Below are positions 10,149-20,449 of a stretch of 64,000 nt of DNA, one piece after another. The stretch lies in NCBI RefSeq assembly GCF_019048065.1, contig NZ_CP077291.1, forward strand, positions 1,798,001-1,862,000, in the 5' to 3' direction. A model generated the notes under the pieces. The model saw only the letters and a program-made list of their open reading frames with translations. It was not told the DNA's origin and did not search any database. Position numbers and translations under genes: made by a program. This DNA comes from Citrobacter farmeri (GTDB lineage Bacteria > Pseudomonadota > Gammaproteobacteria > Enterobacterales > Enterobacteriaceae). The first letter of the stretch is position 1, and every line of letters starts with the position of its first letter.

Positions 10149-11060
10149 CGTTTTTTCGTTTTCCATGGGTTTGAGCGTCGGTTTGGCCGGGAAAAGATAT
10201 TTCCCCAGCGTCACCAGAACCACCGCAAAGACGATGACTCCTAACGCCAGCCATTCAATCAGTGCCAGACGTTCACCTCCCAGTCCTGTCCCCAGTAGCA
10301 CAGCAACAACCGGGTTCACGTAGGCGTAACTGGTTGCCAGTGCAGGGCTAACGTTACGGATCAAATACATATAGGCGTTGATGGCGATGATGGATCCAAA
10401 CACCGCCAGATAGCCTACCGCCAGAAAGCCTGACAGCGACGGCAGCGTGGTCAGTTTTTCACCGCTGATGAGCGAGGCACACATCAGCACGATCCCGGCG
10501 GCGAGCATCTCAATGGCGCCAGCCATCATTCCTGTCGGCAGTGTAATGCGGGAACCGTAGACGGAACCAAACGCCCAACTGATTGAACCAATCAGAATCA
10601 ATATTGCTCCCCACGGATTGCCGCTCAGGTTGCCACCGCTGTTGAGCATCACGATCCCCGCCAGCCCAATGGCAATCCCCATCCACTCCAGCCTGCGGGT
10701 TTTGATGCCAAAGAAATGGCTGAAGCACAGGGTGAACAGGGGGACCGTCGCGACCACGACCGCTGCGATGCCGGAGGGAACGTCCTGATGTTCTGCCACC
10801 GTGACCAACCCATTACCGACGGCCAGCAGCAAAATGCCAATCAACGCCGCGTTAAGCAGCGGGCGAAGCGGCGGCAATTTGTGACCGCGCAGTAGCAAAA
10901 AGGCGGTTAACAACCCCCCGGCCGCGAGAAAACGGACGCCAGCCATCATCAGCGGCGGCCAACTCTCCACGCCGATACGGATGACGAAATAGGTAGAACC
11001 CCAGATGATATACAGCGCGAACAGTGCGCTGAAAAGCGGTAACAACTGCCTGAAACGCAT
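10140..11060 (-). CDS. yedA: YedA, DMT-family inner-membrane exporter
   Basis: 306 residues with two EamA repeats and about ten hydrophobic helices, starting MRFRQLLPLFSALFALYIIWGSTYFVIRIG. The drug/metabolite transporter superfamily exports amino acids or small metabolites; the physiological substrate of YedA is not settled. The stop overlaps the convergent vsr end by 9 bases and no separate terminator is seen between them. Confidence 0.9.
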   Translation of the reverse strand: MRFRQLLPLFSALFALYIIWGSTYFVIRIGVESWPPLMMAGVRFLAAGGLLTAFLLLRGHKLPPLRPLLNAALIGILLLAVGNGLVTVAEHQDVPSGIAAVVVATVPLFTLCFSHFFGIKTRRLEWMGIAIGLAGIVMLNSGGNLSGNPWGAILILIGSISWAFGSVYGSRITLPTGMMAGAIEMLAAGIVLMCASLISGEKLTTLPSLSGFLAVGYLAVFGSIIAINAYMYLIRNVSPALATSYAYVNPVVAVLLGTGLGGERLALIEWLALGVIVFAVVLVTLGKYLFPAKPTLKPMENEKTLQ

Positions 11061-11237
11061 AATCCCTCACGTGCGAAACGCTAACAAGCGATATAGTAAA
11101 CGCGAAAACGACCAGACTGGCGAGCGATATAATTCACGCATCTTGTTAGAAAAATGTTGACGAATAACGTCAGTTTCAGCCTCGCGTGTTTTACTCCATA
11201 CTTAACGCTTCAAGAAGAAAAAAATGAGGGAATAATT

Positions 11238-12149
11238 TTGGCAGGAAGTAGCTTACTGACCTTACTCGATGATATTGCCACGCTGCTGGATGATATCTCG
11301 ATGATGGGCAAACTGGCCGCGAAGAAAACCGCTGGCGTATTGGGGGACGACCTGTCGCTAAACGCGCAGCAGGTGACGGGGGTAAGAGCGAATCGCGAGC
11401 TGCCGGTGGTCTGGAGCGTGGCGAAAGGCTCGCTCGTCAACAAAGTGATCCTGGTGCCGCTGGCATTGCTCATCAGCGCCTTTATTCCCTGGGCGATTAC
11501 GCCGTTGTTGATGATTGGCGGTGCCTTCCTCTGTTTTGAAGGTGTGGAGAAAGTTCTGCATACCCTCAAATCGCGAAAACAGAAAGAAGATCCGGCTGAG
11601 CGACAGCGGCGGCTGGAAGCGCTGGCGGCACAGGATCCGCTGGCGTTTGAAAAAGATAAAATCAAAGGCGCAGTGCGAACCGACTTTATTCTCTCTGCGG
11701 AGATTGTGGCGATCACGCTGGGGATTGTGGCTGAAGCACCGCTGCTCAATCAGGTGCTGGTCTTGTCGGGGATCGCGCTGGTGGTGACGATTGGCGTTTA
11801 TGGTCTGGTCGGACTCATTGTTAAGCTGGATGATATGGGCTACTGGCTGGCAGAAAAAACCAGCGTGTTGGCGCAGGCGTTAGGTAAAGGATTGCTGGTT
11901 GTCGCGCCGTGGCTGATGAAATCGCTGTCGGTGATTGGCACGCTGGCGATGTTCCTTGTGGGCGGAGGGATTGTCGTGCACGGCGTTGCACCGTTACATC
12001 ATGCCATTGAGCGGTTCGCCCAACAGCAAAGCGCCGTAGTGGCGTTGATTTTGCCGACGCTTCTGAATCTGGTGCTGGGCTTTATCATCGGCGCGATCGT
12101 TGTGCTGCTGGTAAAAGCGGTGGCCAAAGTGCGCGGGGGGGCGCACTAA
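11238..12149 (+). CDS. yedI: YedI, DUF808 inner-membrane protein
   Basis: 303 residues, beginning [19 protein letters not shown]. Several transmembrane helices (for example [30 protein letters not shown]) belong to the DUF808 family of unknown function. I use the TTG at 11238 with GAGGG 7 bases upstream because it reproduces the E. coli N-terminus. The frame stays open upstream to 11154 but that part has no family resemblance. It is transcribed away from yedA. Confidence 0.88.
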   Translation: MAGSSLLTLLDDIATLLDDISMMGKLAAKKTAGVLGDDLSLNAQQVTGVRANRELPVVWSVAKGSLVNKVILVPLALLISAFIPWAITPLLMIGGAFLCFEGVEKVLHTLKSRKQKEDPAERQRRLEALAAQDPLAFEKDKIKGAVRTDFILSAEIVAITLGIVAEAPLLNQVLVLSGIALVVTIGVYGLVGLIVKLDDMGYWLAEKTSVLAQALGKGLLVVAPWLMKSLSVIGTLAMFLVGGGIVVHGVAPLHHAIERFAQQQSAVVALILPTLLNLVLGFIIGAIVVLLVKAVAKVRGGAH

Positions 12150-12224
12150 AAGTCTTCCCCTGAATGAGGCAAAACCAGACATCCTCGTCTAAGGTGAAAA
12201 CGTTCACTGTATACAGGAGGTAAC

Positions 12225-12401
12225 ATGGTTTTTTCGGTCAGTGAGGAAGTGACTGTGAAAGAGGGCGGTCCACGCATGATTGTCACCGGCTATTCCAGCG
12301 GTATGGTGGAATGTCGGTGGTATGATGGGTTTGGCGTCAAGCGAGAAGCATTCCATGAGAGTGAACTCGTTTCCGGTGATGCCAGACAACGGTGTGAATA
12401 A
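12225..12401 (+). CDS. yodC: YodC, DUF2158 small protein
   Basis: 58 residues. YodC is a small conserved enterobacterial protein of unknown function with a KOW/SH3-like DUF2158 fold (family knowledge). Recognisable pieces are VSEEVTVKEGGPRMIV and GMVECRWYDGFGVKREAF. A very strong AGGAGG stands 4 bases before the ATG. An intrinsic terminator follows the stop by 12 bases, so it is probably its own unit. The C-terminus (GDARQRCE) differs from E. coli. Confidence 0.9.
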   Translation: MVFSVSEEVTVKEGGPRMIVTGYSSGMVECRWYDGFGVKREAFHESELVSGDARQRCE

Positions 12402-12413
12402 GCCTGATGCCTG

Positions 12414-12442
12414 AACGCCCGGCGACCGTCGGGCGTTTTCTT
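12414..12442 (+). terminator. Intrinsic terminator of yodC
   Basis: An ACGCCC/GGGCGT stem around a GC-rich inner hairpin, followed by TTTCTT. Confidence 0.8.
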
Positions 12443-12531
12443 AAATTCAAAAAATACGTGACGGTCATAATACGTAACGTACTGAGTTATGCCAGGATTA
12501 GGAAAGCAATCGCGAGTAGGGAGTGGTCAGA

Positions 12532-14226
12532 GTGCCGCACGAAACAACGATGGAAAACTGGGGCTGGCTGAAAACGCTGGCGCGGCGACTCGGCCCTGGC
12601 CATGTCGTGAATCTCTGTTTTCTGACCGTCATGCTCTTTTCAACCCTGCTGACCTGGCGGGAAGTAGTCGTCCTGGAAGACGCTTATATCTCAAGCCAGC
12701 GTAATCATCTGGAAAATGTCGCCAACGCCCTCGACAAGCAGCTGCAATTCAATGTGGATAAGCTGCTGTTTCTGCGTGACGGGATGCACGAGGCGCTGAT
12801 CACCCCTCTGGGATTTTCCGTCTTAAAAGATGCGGTTACCCATTTTGAACAGTTACGCCATTCGCGCGTCTGGCAGCTTGAACTGGATAAGCGACGGACG
12901 CTGCCGCTGAATGGCGTTTCTGATTCGTTTGTGAATCAAACTCAGTTGCTCTCGCGTGACAACGAATCGCTGGATAACGAACTGACAGCCGCGCTGGAGC
13001 TGGGTTATCTGCTGCGCCTGGCGGTCACCCGCGCGTCTCTGTCACTCCAGGCGATGTACGTCTCGCGCGCGGGATTTTACGTCTCCACGCTGCCGACATC
13101 GCTCTCGAGCGAAATTACCGCCCGCTACTACGACTACGTAATTCAACCCTGGTTTACCGGGCAGTCGCAGCGAAAAAACCGGACGCGCGGCGTGCGCTGG
13201 TTTACCTCGCCGTCATCCGAATTCAGCTATGCGCAGCAGCGCGTAACCGTCAGTGTACCGCTGGATAGCAATCATTACTGGCTCGGGGTGCTGGCGATGA
13301 GCATCCCCGTTTCAGCAGTAGAACGGTTTATGGATGAGGCTATCGACAAAGATGTGGAAGGGGAGTACCAACTCTACGACAGTAAACTGAAACTGCTGGC
13401 AGCCTCAACGCCGGAACTGAGGAATGCTAAGACCTTTGATGAGCGCGAACTGGCGTTGCTGGCGCATGATATTGAGCAGGATACCGTAGGCGGCTTGCGC
13501 ATGGGCAGTCGTTACGTTAGCTGGCAACGGCTGGACCATTTCGATGGCGTGCTGGTACGGGTACATACCTTGAGCGAAGGGGTACATGGCGATTTCGGCA
13601 GCATCAGTATTGCGCTGGCGCTACTGTGGGCGCTGTTTACCGCGATGTTGATCATCTCCTGGGTCGTTATCCGCCATATGGTCAGCAATATGTTTGTGTT
13701 GCAAAGTTCACTTCAATGGCAGGCCTGGCACGATACGCTGACCCGCTTATATAACCGCGGCGCGCTGTTTGAAAAAGCCAAACAGCTGACCCAGCGTTGT
13801 CGAATGCAAAAACAACCTCTGTCGGTTATTCAGATCGATCTTGACCACTTCAAAAGTATCAATGACCGCTTTGGTCATCAGGCCGGGGATCGCGTGTTAA
13901 CGCATGCCGCAGGCTTAATCAGCGGCACATTGCGTACCTATGATGTTGCCGGGCGTGTGGGCGGGGAGGAGTTCTGCGTGGTCCTGCCGGAAACGTCTCT
14001 GGCGCAGGCGGAGCAGATAGCTGAACGCATCCGCCAGCGACTGAATGAGAAAGAGATTCTGGTGGCGAAAAGCGCCACGCTGCGGATCAGCGCCTCACTC
14101 GGGGTGAGTAGTACCCAGGAAACCGGAGACTACGACTTCGAGCAACTCCAGTCGCTCGCGGATCGCAGACTCTACAAGGCAAAACAGGCCGGACGGAACC
14201 GCGTTTGCGCGGTGGATCGGGGCTAA
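12532..14226 (+). CDS. dgcQ: DgcQ, membrane diguanylate cyclase
   Basis: 564 residues. DgcQ (YedQ) makes c-di-GMP from two GTP and is linked to cellulose and biofilm control. There is a TM helix near residues 22-45, a periplasmic sensor domain to about 350, a second TM helix ([23 protein letters not shown]), and a GGDEF domain. The signature is GGEEF at residues 477-481, with an RTYD I-site exactly five residues upstream, so both catalysis and product inhibition look intact. I use GTG 12532 with AGGGAG 8 bases before it; this gives the E. coli length. Confidence 0.94.
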   Translation: MPHETTMENWGWLKTLARRLGPGHVVNLCFLTVMLFSTLLTWREVVVLEDAYISSQRNHLENVANALDKQLQFNVDKLLFLRDGMHEALITPLGFSVLKDAVTHFEQLRHSRVWQLELDKRRTLPLNGVSDSFVNQTQLLSRDNESLDNELTAALELGYLLRLAVTRASLSLQAMYVSRAGFYVSTLPTSLSSEITARYYDYVIQPWFTGQSQRKNRTRGVRWFTSPSSEFSYAQQRVTVSVPLDSNHYWLGVLAMSIPVSAVERFMDEAIDKDVEGEYQLYDSKLKLLAASTPELRNAKTFDERELALLAHDIEQDTVGGLRMGSRYVSWQRLDHFDGVLVRVHTLSEGVHGDFGSISIALALLWALFTAMLIISWVVIRHMVSNMFVLQSSLQWQAWHDTLTRLYNRGALFEKAKQLTQRCRMQKQPLSVIQIDLDHFKSINDRFGHQAGDRVLTHAAGLISGTLRTYDVAGRVGGEEFCVVLPETSLAQAEQIAERIRQRLNEKEILVAKSATLRISASLGVSSTQETGDYDFEQLQSLADRRLYKAKQAGRNRVCAVDRG

Positions 14227-15038
14227 GGCGCGGCGAACAGCCAGGTCATGCCTTCCTGCCAGCCCTCGGGGCCTTCATGCTGCGTGCGGTAAACCTGCGC
14301 CGTGCTGTCGGAGCGTAAAACCACCCCTTCGCGATTCAGTCCTTTGACGATCACCGCGTAATCCATTGCCTCAAGCAGTGGGGCGTCGTTCGGGCCGTCG
14401 CCCAGACCGACGGTGATCGGGCGCTTTTTCCCCTGGCGCCGATAGAGATCAATCAGACCGTTTGCCGCGTGGTTTTTCCCTGACGTGGCGTCCAGGACAT
14501 GCCAGAAGCGGGCACCATGGACAAACTGCAGTCCCAGATCGTTTAGCTGCCGGGCGAACTCGGCCATGCGTTCATCGCTGTCGCGCCAGATCAGGGTGAC
14601 AGAGGCTTCATGCAGTCGCGTTAAGCTGGCCTGAGCATGCGACAGACCGGTCCACTCGGCGATCGTGGACTCATCGACATCATCAAACGTCGTAAATTTA
14701 AACGCGGATCGGGCACGAAGTTTATCCAGCACAGCGCTAATTTCAGCATGCGAAGCGCCGAAGATCTGGCGCGGAAAGTCAGGATGCGTCTGCCAGCGGC
14801 TGTCCAGTTCAACCACTGCGCCATTTTCAGCAATCAACGGCAGTCCTTGTAAGCCCAGCAATTTCTGGATGTGCAGCATTTCTGCGGCGGTTTTACTGCT
14901 GCACAGGATCACGGGAATACGCTTTTCACGCAGACGAGCCAGCCAGGCTGCGGCAGGTTGCCAGTCATAGGTATGACTGTCCAGTAGCGTGCCATCCAGA
15001 TCGGTAAAAATCAGCAGTGGGGCGTCGAGTGATAGCAT
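14223..15038 (-). CDS. yedP: YedP, mannosyl-3-phosphoglycerate phosphatase-type HAD hydrolase
   Basis: 271 residues. The HAD-superfamily Cof/MpgP branch is marked by motif I FTDLDGT (Asp13, Asp15 after start MLSLDAP), motif II serine in ILCSSKT, and motif [14 protein letters not shown]. The family hydrolyses mannosyl-3-phosphoglycerate; the true substrate in enterics is not established. The start was chosen at the second Met because it matches the E. coli N-terminus. The stop overlaps dgcQ by 4 bases convergently. Confidence 0.88.
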   Translation of the reverse strand: MLSLDAPLLIFTDLDGTLLDSHTYDWQPAAAWLARLREKRIPVILCSSKTAAEMLHIQKLLGLQGLPLIAENGAVVELDSRWQTHPDFPRQIFGASHAEISAVLDKLRARSAFKFTTFDDVDESTIAEWTGLSHAQASLTRLHEASVTLIWRDSDERMAEFARQLNDLGLQFVHGARFWHVLDATSGKNHAANGLIDLYRRQGKKRPITVGLGDGPNDAPLLEAMDYAVIVKGLNREGVVLRSDSTAQVYRTQHEGPEGWQEGMTWLFAAP

Positions 15039-15197
15039 TTTTATTCCCGTCACGTAAGTCGCGGTATTCTGGATAAATCCTAAAAACAGGGCATTTTATC
15101 TGACAGGGAATTGGGATCGATCCCGCCATCACGCGTGCTGACAGCCTGTCCGCCTTAACCATTAGAAGGATTAATCATTTGTCTGAAAAATATTTGC

Positions 15198-15226
15198 TTG
15201 TCATGCAAAAAAATTGCGGATAAGGT
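15198..15226 (+). promoter_or_regulatory. dsrA promoter
   Basis: A -35 TTGTCA (15198-15203), 17-base spacer, and -10 TAAGGT (15221-15226), placed 5-6 bases before the inferred DsrA 5' end. In E. coli dsrA transcription rises at low temperature through its promoter and spacer. Confidence 0.75.
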
Positions 15227-15230
15227 TTAG

Positions 15231-15317
15231 CGTACATCAGATTTCCTGGTGTAACGAATTTTCAAGTGCTTCTTGCATAAGCAAGTTTCATCCCGACCCG
15301 TTAGGGTCGGGATTTTT
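15231..15317 (+). ncRNA. dsrA: DsrA small regulatory RNA
   Basis: About 87 nt. DsrA is an Hfq-dependent sRNA that opens the rpoS leader for translation and represses hns. The first stem-loop (ACATCAGATTTCCTGGTGT), the second hairpin around TTGC/GCAA, and the terminator CCCGACCC/GGGTCGGG plus T-run are all readable. Compared with E. coli DsrA (from memory) the changes fall in loops and the single-stranded linker: TTTTC instead of a longer T-run before AAGTGC, A for T in the second loop, and a GTTA terminator loop. The stems are kept. It lies between yedP and yodD, as expected. Confidence 0.92.
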
Positions 15318-15328
15318 TTCGCTGTGGG

Positions 15329-15556
15329 TCAGCGATTAATTTCCGTCACGCTAAAGTCATGGATATCCAGCTCAAACGCCTCGGCTAATTCATGCCATGT
15401 ATGATACTCACGACCATCCACGCTGACTCTGTCCGGGTCGTTTCCGCTGCGATGAATCTCGCTTTCGCTGATTTCATTAATCGCCGCCAGCAGCGCGTCA
15501 ACATCGACGCTGACTTCACGTTTTGCGGTATCGCTATACTCTTTCGCGGTCTTCAT
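15329..15556 (-). CDS. yodD: YodD, stress-induced small protein
   Basis: 75 residues, starting MKTAKEYSDTAKREV. It is a conserved small acidic protein (DUF2525) annotated in E. coli as induced by peroxide and acid; its molecular role is unknown. The true start is the internal Met at 15556; the frame continues upstream by 21 codons without similarity. It converges on dsrA, its stop lying about 10 bases from the DsrA T-run. Confidence 0.87.
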   Translation of the reverse strand: MKTAKEYSDTAKREVSVDVDALLAAINEISESEIHRSGNDPDRVSVDGREYHTWHELAEAFELDIHDFSVTEINR

Positions 15557-15685
15557 TTCAACCTCGTCATTAACCGTGCCACAGACTAAGTATAGACCGT
15601 TGAGAAAACCCGCAATCAAACCGGTCAGACGCTGTCAGGCGGCGGTTTTTGTTCTACACTGGCACAAAGCCACAGGAGGATAATG

Positions 15686-15874
15686 ATGAAGGTGAATGAT
15701 CGGGTCACAGTCAAAACGGACGGCGGTTCTCGTCGGCCTGGCGTGGTACTGGCAGTAGAAGAGTTTAGTGAAGGCACAATGTACCTGGTTTCGCTGGAAG
15801 ACTACCCGCTCGGCATCTGGTTCTTTAACGAGTCAGGGCATCAGGATGGTATCTTTGTGGAGAAGGCAGAGTAG
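15686..15874 (+). CDS. dsrB: DsrB small protein
   Basis: 62 residues, nearly identical to E. coli DsrB ([14 protein letters not shown]... ending GIFVEKAE). Function unknown; it sits between dsrA and rcsA. CACAGGAGG precedes two adjacent ATG codons; I use the second to match the family, and the first would add one Met. The fold is probably a small SH3-like barrel (inference). Confidence 0.93.
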   Translation: MKVNDRVTVKTDGGSRRPGVVLAVEEFSEGTMYLVSLEDYPLGIWFFNESGHQDGIFVEKAE

Positions 15875-15930
15875 GCATTACAATGCCCAATGTATGCCCG
15901 GCTGGTGGGACAGCCACCAGTCGGGGCGTC

Positions 15931-16554
15931 TCATCGCATGTTAACAAATATACCGTTGGTCACGTTATCGGTGAGTCTGACAACATGATAGATAACCTGT
16001 TTGTTATGCGTCTTTATCTTTCGTTTTATATTCCCCTTATGGGATGACACCGTTTTCGCCTTGATATTCATTTGATCTGAAATTTGAATTGTTCCCTGGC
16101 CTTCCATCCACATGCGCAGCATGCTGGACTCAGTGCGACTTAATGATAACGTCGGTAAATTTATTACCCCGGCGACGTCCGTCTCTTTTTTCAGAATATC
16201 GCCAAGGAGATCGTCCAGTGATTCTGGCTTAATTGACTTTGAGCTGATCAATAAGTTTTTTCTGACTAATAGATATTCATCAAAATGGACATTGGCAATT
16301 GCCATAAAAACAATAAATAGCGTATTGGGATGCTGATTAATGATTTGCTTTATATGCTGACTGCTGGCTGGATCATGGATAAAACAGTCTTCATTAATAA
16401 ACACCACAGACGGCTGGTGTGTGTCACAAGCGATGTCGAGTTCGTCAACGGTTTCGATGTCGTTGATTTCCCTTTTTTTCACCCCTCTGCTTACCAGATA
16501 CCCGGTCAAACCCAGCCGGGTGTAACTGCATAAATCCATAATAATCGTTGACAT
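15931..16554 (-). CDS. rcsA: RcsA, LuxR-type co-regulator of capsule synthesis
   Basis: 207 residues. RcsA pairs with RcsB to activate colanic-acid genes and rcsA itself, and to repress flhDC. It is an unstable Lon substrate. The N-terminal receiver-like domain lacks phosphorylation chemistry. The C-terminal LuxR HTH spans about residues 130-200 with [22 protein letters not shown] and [16 protein letters not shown]. It is expressed away from the fliR end. An RcsAB-box-like site is found 146 bases upstream. Confidence 0.95.
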   Translation of the reverse strand: MSTIIMDLCSYTRLGLTGYLVSRGVKKREINDIETVDELDIACDTHQPSVVFINEDCFIHDPASSQHIKQIINQHPNTLFIVFMAIANVHFDEYLLVRKNLLISSKSIKPESLDDLLGDILKKETDVAGVINLPTLSLSRTESSMLRMWMEGQGTIQISDQMNIKAKTVSSHKGNIKRKIKTHNKQVIYHVVRLTDNVTNGIFVNMR

Positions 16555-16699
16555 GGCTTACCCTCACTCAATGCGTAACGATAATTCCCCTTACCTGAAT
16601 ATCTCATCACAACTTAACGGAATCGAATGCTTCACCTAATGAGACGCATATGCGGTTTTCAGGCGGACTTACTATCCCGTAAAGTTACGTATAATTTGC

Positions 16700-16713
16700 C
16701 TGGAATTGTCTTA
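16700..16713 (-). promoter_or_regulatory. Candidate RcsAB box upstream of rcsA
   Basis: Minus strand TAAGACAATTCCAG fits the RcsAB consensus TRVGAAWAWTSYGR at 12 of 14 positions. Its place upstream of rcsA agrees with known autoregulation of rcsA in E. coli. Confidence 0.55.
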
Positions 16714-16834
16714 AAGTAAAGTAAATGTTGCGTTATGTGAGAGAGATAAAAACAAATAAAGCGCGTGAGAGTTATCCTGGTAGATGTTTTTACTGAATGA
16801 CTTTAGGATAATCCTTAGAAAAACAGGATAAACA

Positions 16835-17629
16835 TTATGGACTATTATTAACGGGCAATTCACTAACAATATCAGCTAATAGATTGAAGATTTCACTAAA
16901 TAGATGTTCACAAAACGGCGCAATCAATGGCATTAATGCCGCGATTAACGAGATACCCACGGTCAGGGTGAGCGGAAAGCCAATCACAAATACAGATAAT
17001 TGCGGTGCCATACGATTTAATAATCCCAGCGCCAGGTTCAGCGTTAGCAGCATGGTGATCACCGGCAGCGCCAGCATCATCCCGTTAAGGAAGATCAGGC
17101 TGCCCGCTCTGGCCAACGCCAGAAACGCGTTGCTGTTCACCGGATTGCCGCCAACAGGCAGGGTGTGGAACGTGTCGACCAGCAGTGAAATCAGCCACAG
17201 GTGACCGTCAAAGGTCAGGAACAGCAGCATTGCCAGCATATCAATAATTCTGGCAAGCACTGGCATATTCAGGTGGCTGGCCGGATCGACAAAGGTGGCA
17301 AAGGAGAGGCCCATCTGCAAACCGATGATCTCACCCGCCGTACGTACCGCCGCGAAGGCAAATTGCATAGTAAAGCCCAATGCGATGCCGATCAGGATTT
17401 GCTGCATTGCCAGCCATAACGCGTTAAACGAAAAAATAGGCACATCGTTGGGCGGCAAAGAAGGGGCAATGACAAAGGTGATGATGAGCCCCAGCCCCAG
17501 TTTCACCCGTTTAGGAACCGCGCGTTCACTGAGGATCGGGGCGGTGCTGATCAGCGCCAGTACGCGCAGTAGCGGCCAGAAATAGAGGCTCAGCCACTGC
17601 AGCCATTGATCGCTGGTTACCTGCAACAT
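16835..17629 (-). CDS. fliR: FliR, flagellar export gate protein
   Basis: 264 residues with about six hydrophobic segments; N-terminus [23 protein letters not shown]. FliR completes the FliP5-FliQ4-FliR1 export gate in the basal body of the flagellar type III secretion apparatus. It is the last gene of the fliLMNOPQR operon, 8 bases after fliQ. Length is 3 residues over E. coli. No terminator is obvious between its stop and rcsA. Confidence 0.96.
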   Translation of the reverse strand: MLQVTSDQWLQWLSLYFWPLLRVLALISTAPILSERAVPKRVKLGLGLIITFVIAPSLPPNDVPIFSFNALWLAMQQILIGIALGFTMQFAFAAVRTAGEIIGLQMGLSFATFVDPASHLNMPVLARIIDMLAMLLFLTFDGHLWLISLLVDTFHTLPVGGNPVNSNAFLALARAGSLIFLNGMMLALPVITMLLTLNLALGLLNRMAPQLSVFVIGFPLTLTVGISLIAALMPLIAPFCEHLFSEIFNLLADIVSELPVNNSP

Positions 17630-17637
17630 CCGTCATC

Positions 17638-17907
17638 TTACCCGATGATGTACGGCAGATTGGTGAACAGCGTGCGCACGTAATCCAGCAGCAAATTCAG
17701 CATCCACGGCCCGGCCACGATAATCGCCGTAAACACCGCCACGATTTTCGGGATAAACGACAGCGTCATTTCGTTAATCTGTGTGGCGGCCTGCAAAATA
17801 CTGATGATAAGCCCCGTCACCAGTGCAACCAGCAGCAGGGGGGCGGCAAGGGCGAGGGCAACTCTCATGGCCTCGGTGCCAATCATCATGACCGATTCAG
17901 GTGTCAT
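17638..17907 (-). CDS. fliQ: FliQ, flagellar export gate protein
   Basis: 89 residues, two transmembrane hairpin helices (LALAAPLLLVALVTGLIISILQ and IVAVFTAIIVAGPWMLNLLLDYV). FliQ packs around the FliP ring in the export gate. Nine bases separate it from fliP. Confidence 0.97.
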   Translation of the reverse strand: MTPESVMMIGTEAMRVALALAAPLLLVALVTGLIISILQAATQINEMTLSFIPKIVAVFTAIIVAGPWMLNLLLDYVRTLFTNLPYIIG

Positions 17908-17916
17908 TTTTCGCCT

Positions 17917-18654
17917 CTAACTGTAGAAACTTTGTGCAAGCGAACCCACCAGCAGTTGCCAGCCATCCACCAGCACGAACAGCATCAGTTTGAACGGTAG
18001 GGCAATGGTTGCCGGCGGAACCATCATCATCCCCAGCGCCATCAGCACGCTGGCAATCACCAGGTCGATAATCAGGAAAGGGATGAAGATCGTAAAGCCG
18101 ATCTGGAAAGCCGTTTTCAGCTCGCTGGTCACATAGGCGGGCAGCAAAATACGCATCGGTACGGCTTCAGGCCCCTGAAGCGGACCGCTGTTTGCCAGAC
18201 GGGCAAACAGGGCCAGATCGGCCTCGCGGGTCTGGCGCAGCATAAATTCACGCAGCGGTTGCGCACCTTTGTCCAGCGCTTCCTGCATTGAGATTTTCTC
18301 TTCGCTGAACGGTTGATACGCCTCGACATAGATCTTGTCGATGACCGGCGACATGATGAAAAAGGTCAGGAACAGCGCCAGCCCCAGCAGCACCTGGTTT
18401 GGTGGGGCGGATGGCGTACCAAGCGCATTACGCAGCAGGCCAAAGACGATGATGATGCGGGTAAAACTGGTCATCATCAGCAAAATGGCCGGAATAAAGG
18501 TCAGCGAGGTGATGAAGACCAGCGTCTGCACGGGCAGCGACCAGCTTTGTCCGCCCCCGGGCAGGGGTTGGCTCACAAGACCTGGCAGTTGCGCCAGTGC
18601 GGCGGGGCTGATAAGCCATAAACTGGTCAGCGTAAGGGATAACAAACGGCGCAT
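17917..18654 (-). CDS. fliP: FliP, flagellar export gate protein
   Basis: 245 residues. A cleavable signal peptide ([21 protein letters not shown]) is followed by the pore-forming core with helices such as [21 protein letters not shown] and [20 protein letters not shown]. FliP forms the pentameric ring of the export channel. The start overlaps the fliO stop by one base, indicating coupled translation. Confidence 0.97.
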   Translation of the reverse strand: MRRLLSLTLTSLWLISPAALAQLPGLVSQPLPGGGQSWSLPVQTLVFITSLTFIPAILLMMTSFTRIIIVFGLLRNALGTPSAPPNQVLLGLALFLTFFIMSPVIDKIYVEAYQPFSEEKISMQEALDKGAQPLREFMLRQTREADLALFARLANSGPLQGPEAVPMRILLPAYVTSELKTAFQIGFTIFIPFLIIDLVIASVLMALGMMMVPPATIALPFKLMLFVLVDGWQLLVGSLAQSFYS

Positions 18655-19028
18655 CAGGATCTCCCGGAACGCTTAAGCAAACTCTTCATCATGGCCTGAA
18701 AATCGGCAGGAGCAGACGACGTCTCTTCTGGCACAACAGGGGCCGGGGGGAGGGTATGTAGCACACTGATGTTTGACGCCGTGACGCCAAGCACCAGTCG
18801 CGCGTCCTCAACGTCGACAATCACCACGCGCTCGCGTGGACCCAGCGAGGTACTGGCGGAGACTTTCAGTCCGCGCGTATGGCTGCCTTTCGGCGAAAAG
18901 CCCAGACGTTTGATGACCCAGGCAGCCGCCAGGATCAGCAGGATGATCCCCAACAGCGCGCCGCTAACCTGCATCAGGGGCGAGCCCGGAACGGCAGAAG
19001 GCTGTTGAACGGTGGCCTGGGTTTTCAT
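18654..19028 (-). CDS. fliO: FliO, FliP assembly chaperone
   Basis: 124 residues. One N-terminal membrane helix ([22 protein letters not shown]) and a cytoplasmic domain with [19 protein letters not shown]. FliO stabilises FliP during export-gate assembly. Its end overlaps fliP by one base and it starts 2 bases after fliN. Confidence 0.95.
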   Translation of the reverse strand: MKTQATVQQPSAVPGSPLMQVSGALLGIILLILAAAWVIKRLGFSPKGSHTRGLKVSASTSLGPRERVVIVDVEDARLVLGVTASNISVLHTLPPAPVVPEETSSAPADFQAMMKSLLKRSGRS

Positions 19029-19030
19029 GA

Positions 19031-19444
19031 TTAGCGACTCAGACGACGCATACGCTCGGACGGGGTGATGATATCGGTAATACGTACACCGTATTTATCG
19101 GCCACGACCACAACTTCACCCTGGGCGATCAGATAGCCGTTGATCAGGATATCCAGCGGTTCACCCGCCAGGCCGTCCAGCGCCACCACGGAACCCTGCG
19201 TCAGGCGCAGTAGCTCTTTAATGGTCATGCGCGTGCGACCCAATTCGACGGTCAGTTTGACCGGAATATCCATGATCAGGTCGATATCCTGCAGCGTACC
19301 GCTGACATCGCCACCGCCAAGCTGCTGGAAAACGGCATCGGCAGCACTTTTGCTGGTGGTCGTTTTTTGCTCGTTCAACGCGTCAGCCCACAGATCGTCC
19401 AATGCACCAGTGTTCTCATCAGACGGATTATTCATGTCACTCAT
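19031..19444 (-). CDS. fliN: FliN, flagellar switch protein
   Basis: 137 residues, with the SpoA (C-ring) domain at residues 55-135: LTVELGRTRMTIKELLRL and GEVVVVADKYGVRITDI. FliN with FliM and FliG builds the C-ring that sets rotation direction and receives export cargo through FliH. The start overlaps the fliM stop (ATGA). Confidence 0.97.
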   Translation of the reverse strand: MSDMNNPSDENTGALDDLWADALNEQKTTTSKSAADAVFQQLGGGDVSGTLQDIDLIMDIPVKLTVELGRTRMTIKELLRLTQGSVVALDGLAGEPLDILINGYLIAQGEVVVVADKYGVRITDIITPSERMRRLSR

Positions 19445-20445
19445 TTGGGCTGTTCCTCATTCAGCGAATTCAAAATCGGGTTAATCAAATGTTCCACGCG
19501 TAACGCGTACTGACCGTTAACCGTGCCGTATTGGCTGGTCAGTACAGGCACACCGTCCACATGAGCAATAATGCGGTCTGGTTTTTCAATCGGCAGCACA
19601 TCGCCGGGTTGTAGTTTTAATATCTGAGAAAGGCGCAGCGGAATATCGGCAAAGTTCGCCACCAGCTCCAGCTCGGAGTGCTGAACCTGACGCACCAGAT
19701 TGTCGCGCCAGTTCTGATCTTCATTACGGGAGTTTTCCAGCGGCGGATTCACCAACAGTTCGCGTAGCGGTTCAATCATGCTGAACGGCAAACAGATGTT
19801 GAACTCACCGGTCAGGTTGCCAATCTCGACGTGGAAAGGGGTGTTGACCACAATATCGTTCGGCGATGTGGTGATGTTGGTAAATTTCACCTGCATCTCA
19901 GATCGCACATACTCCACTTCCAGCGGATTGATGGCCTTCCACGCGTCGCTATAGCCTTCCAGCGCCAGTTTCAGCATGCGGTTGATGACGCGCTGTTCGG
20001 TATGAGTAAACTCGCGACCCTCTACTTTCGTCGGGAAGCGTCCGTCTCCCCCAAACAGGTTATCGACGGCGATAAACACCAGACTTGGCGAGAACACCAC
20101 CAGACCCGTACCGCGCAGCGGCTTGAGGTGGATCAGGTTCAGGTTGGTCGGCACCGGCAGGTTGCGGGCAAACTCGTGATACGGCTGAATGCGGATCGCG
20201 CCCACGGTAATATCCGGACTGCGACGCAACAGGTTAAACAGCCCCATCCGGAACTGACGGGCAAAACGTTCGTTGATGATCTCCAGCGCCTGCAGACGCT
20301 CACGCACCACGCGACGCTGAGTATTGGGATCGTACGGGCGAATTTCACTTTCGCCCGCGATACCTGGAGTCGGCTCGTCTTTCGTGTCGCTGTCGCCATT
20401 CAACAGCGCATCGATTTCAGCCTGAGAGAGAATACTGTCGCCCAT
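19441..20445 (-). CDS. fliM: FliM, flagellar switch protein
   Basis: 334 residues from MGDSILSQAEIDALLNGDSD. This N-terminal motif (LSQAEIDALLNG) binds phospho-CheY. A CheC-like middle domain and a C-terminal SpoA domain (QHSELELVANFADIPLRLSQIL) follow. I take the internal Met as start, which matches the family; an upstream extension of 22 codons has no similarity. The gap to fliL is 4 bases. Confidence 0.97.
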   Translation of the reverse strand: MGDSILSQAEIDALLNGDSDTKDEPTPGIAGESEIRPYDPNTQRRVVRERLQALEIINERFARQFRMGLFNLLRRSPDITVGAIRIQPYHEFARNLPVPTNLNLIHLKPLRGTGLVVFSPSLVFIAVDNLFGGDGRFPTKVEGREFTHTEQRVINRMLKLALEGYSDAWKAINPLEVEYVRSEMQVKFTNITTSPNDIVVNTPFHVEIGNLTGEFNICLPFSMIEPLRELLVNPPLENSRNEDQNWRDNLVRQVQHSELELVANFADIPLRLSQILKLQPGDVLPIEKPDRIIAHVDGVPVLTSQYGTVNGQYALRVEHLINPILNSLNEEQPK

Positions 20446-20449
20446 GTCT

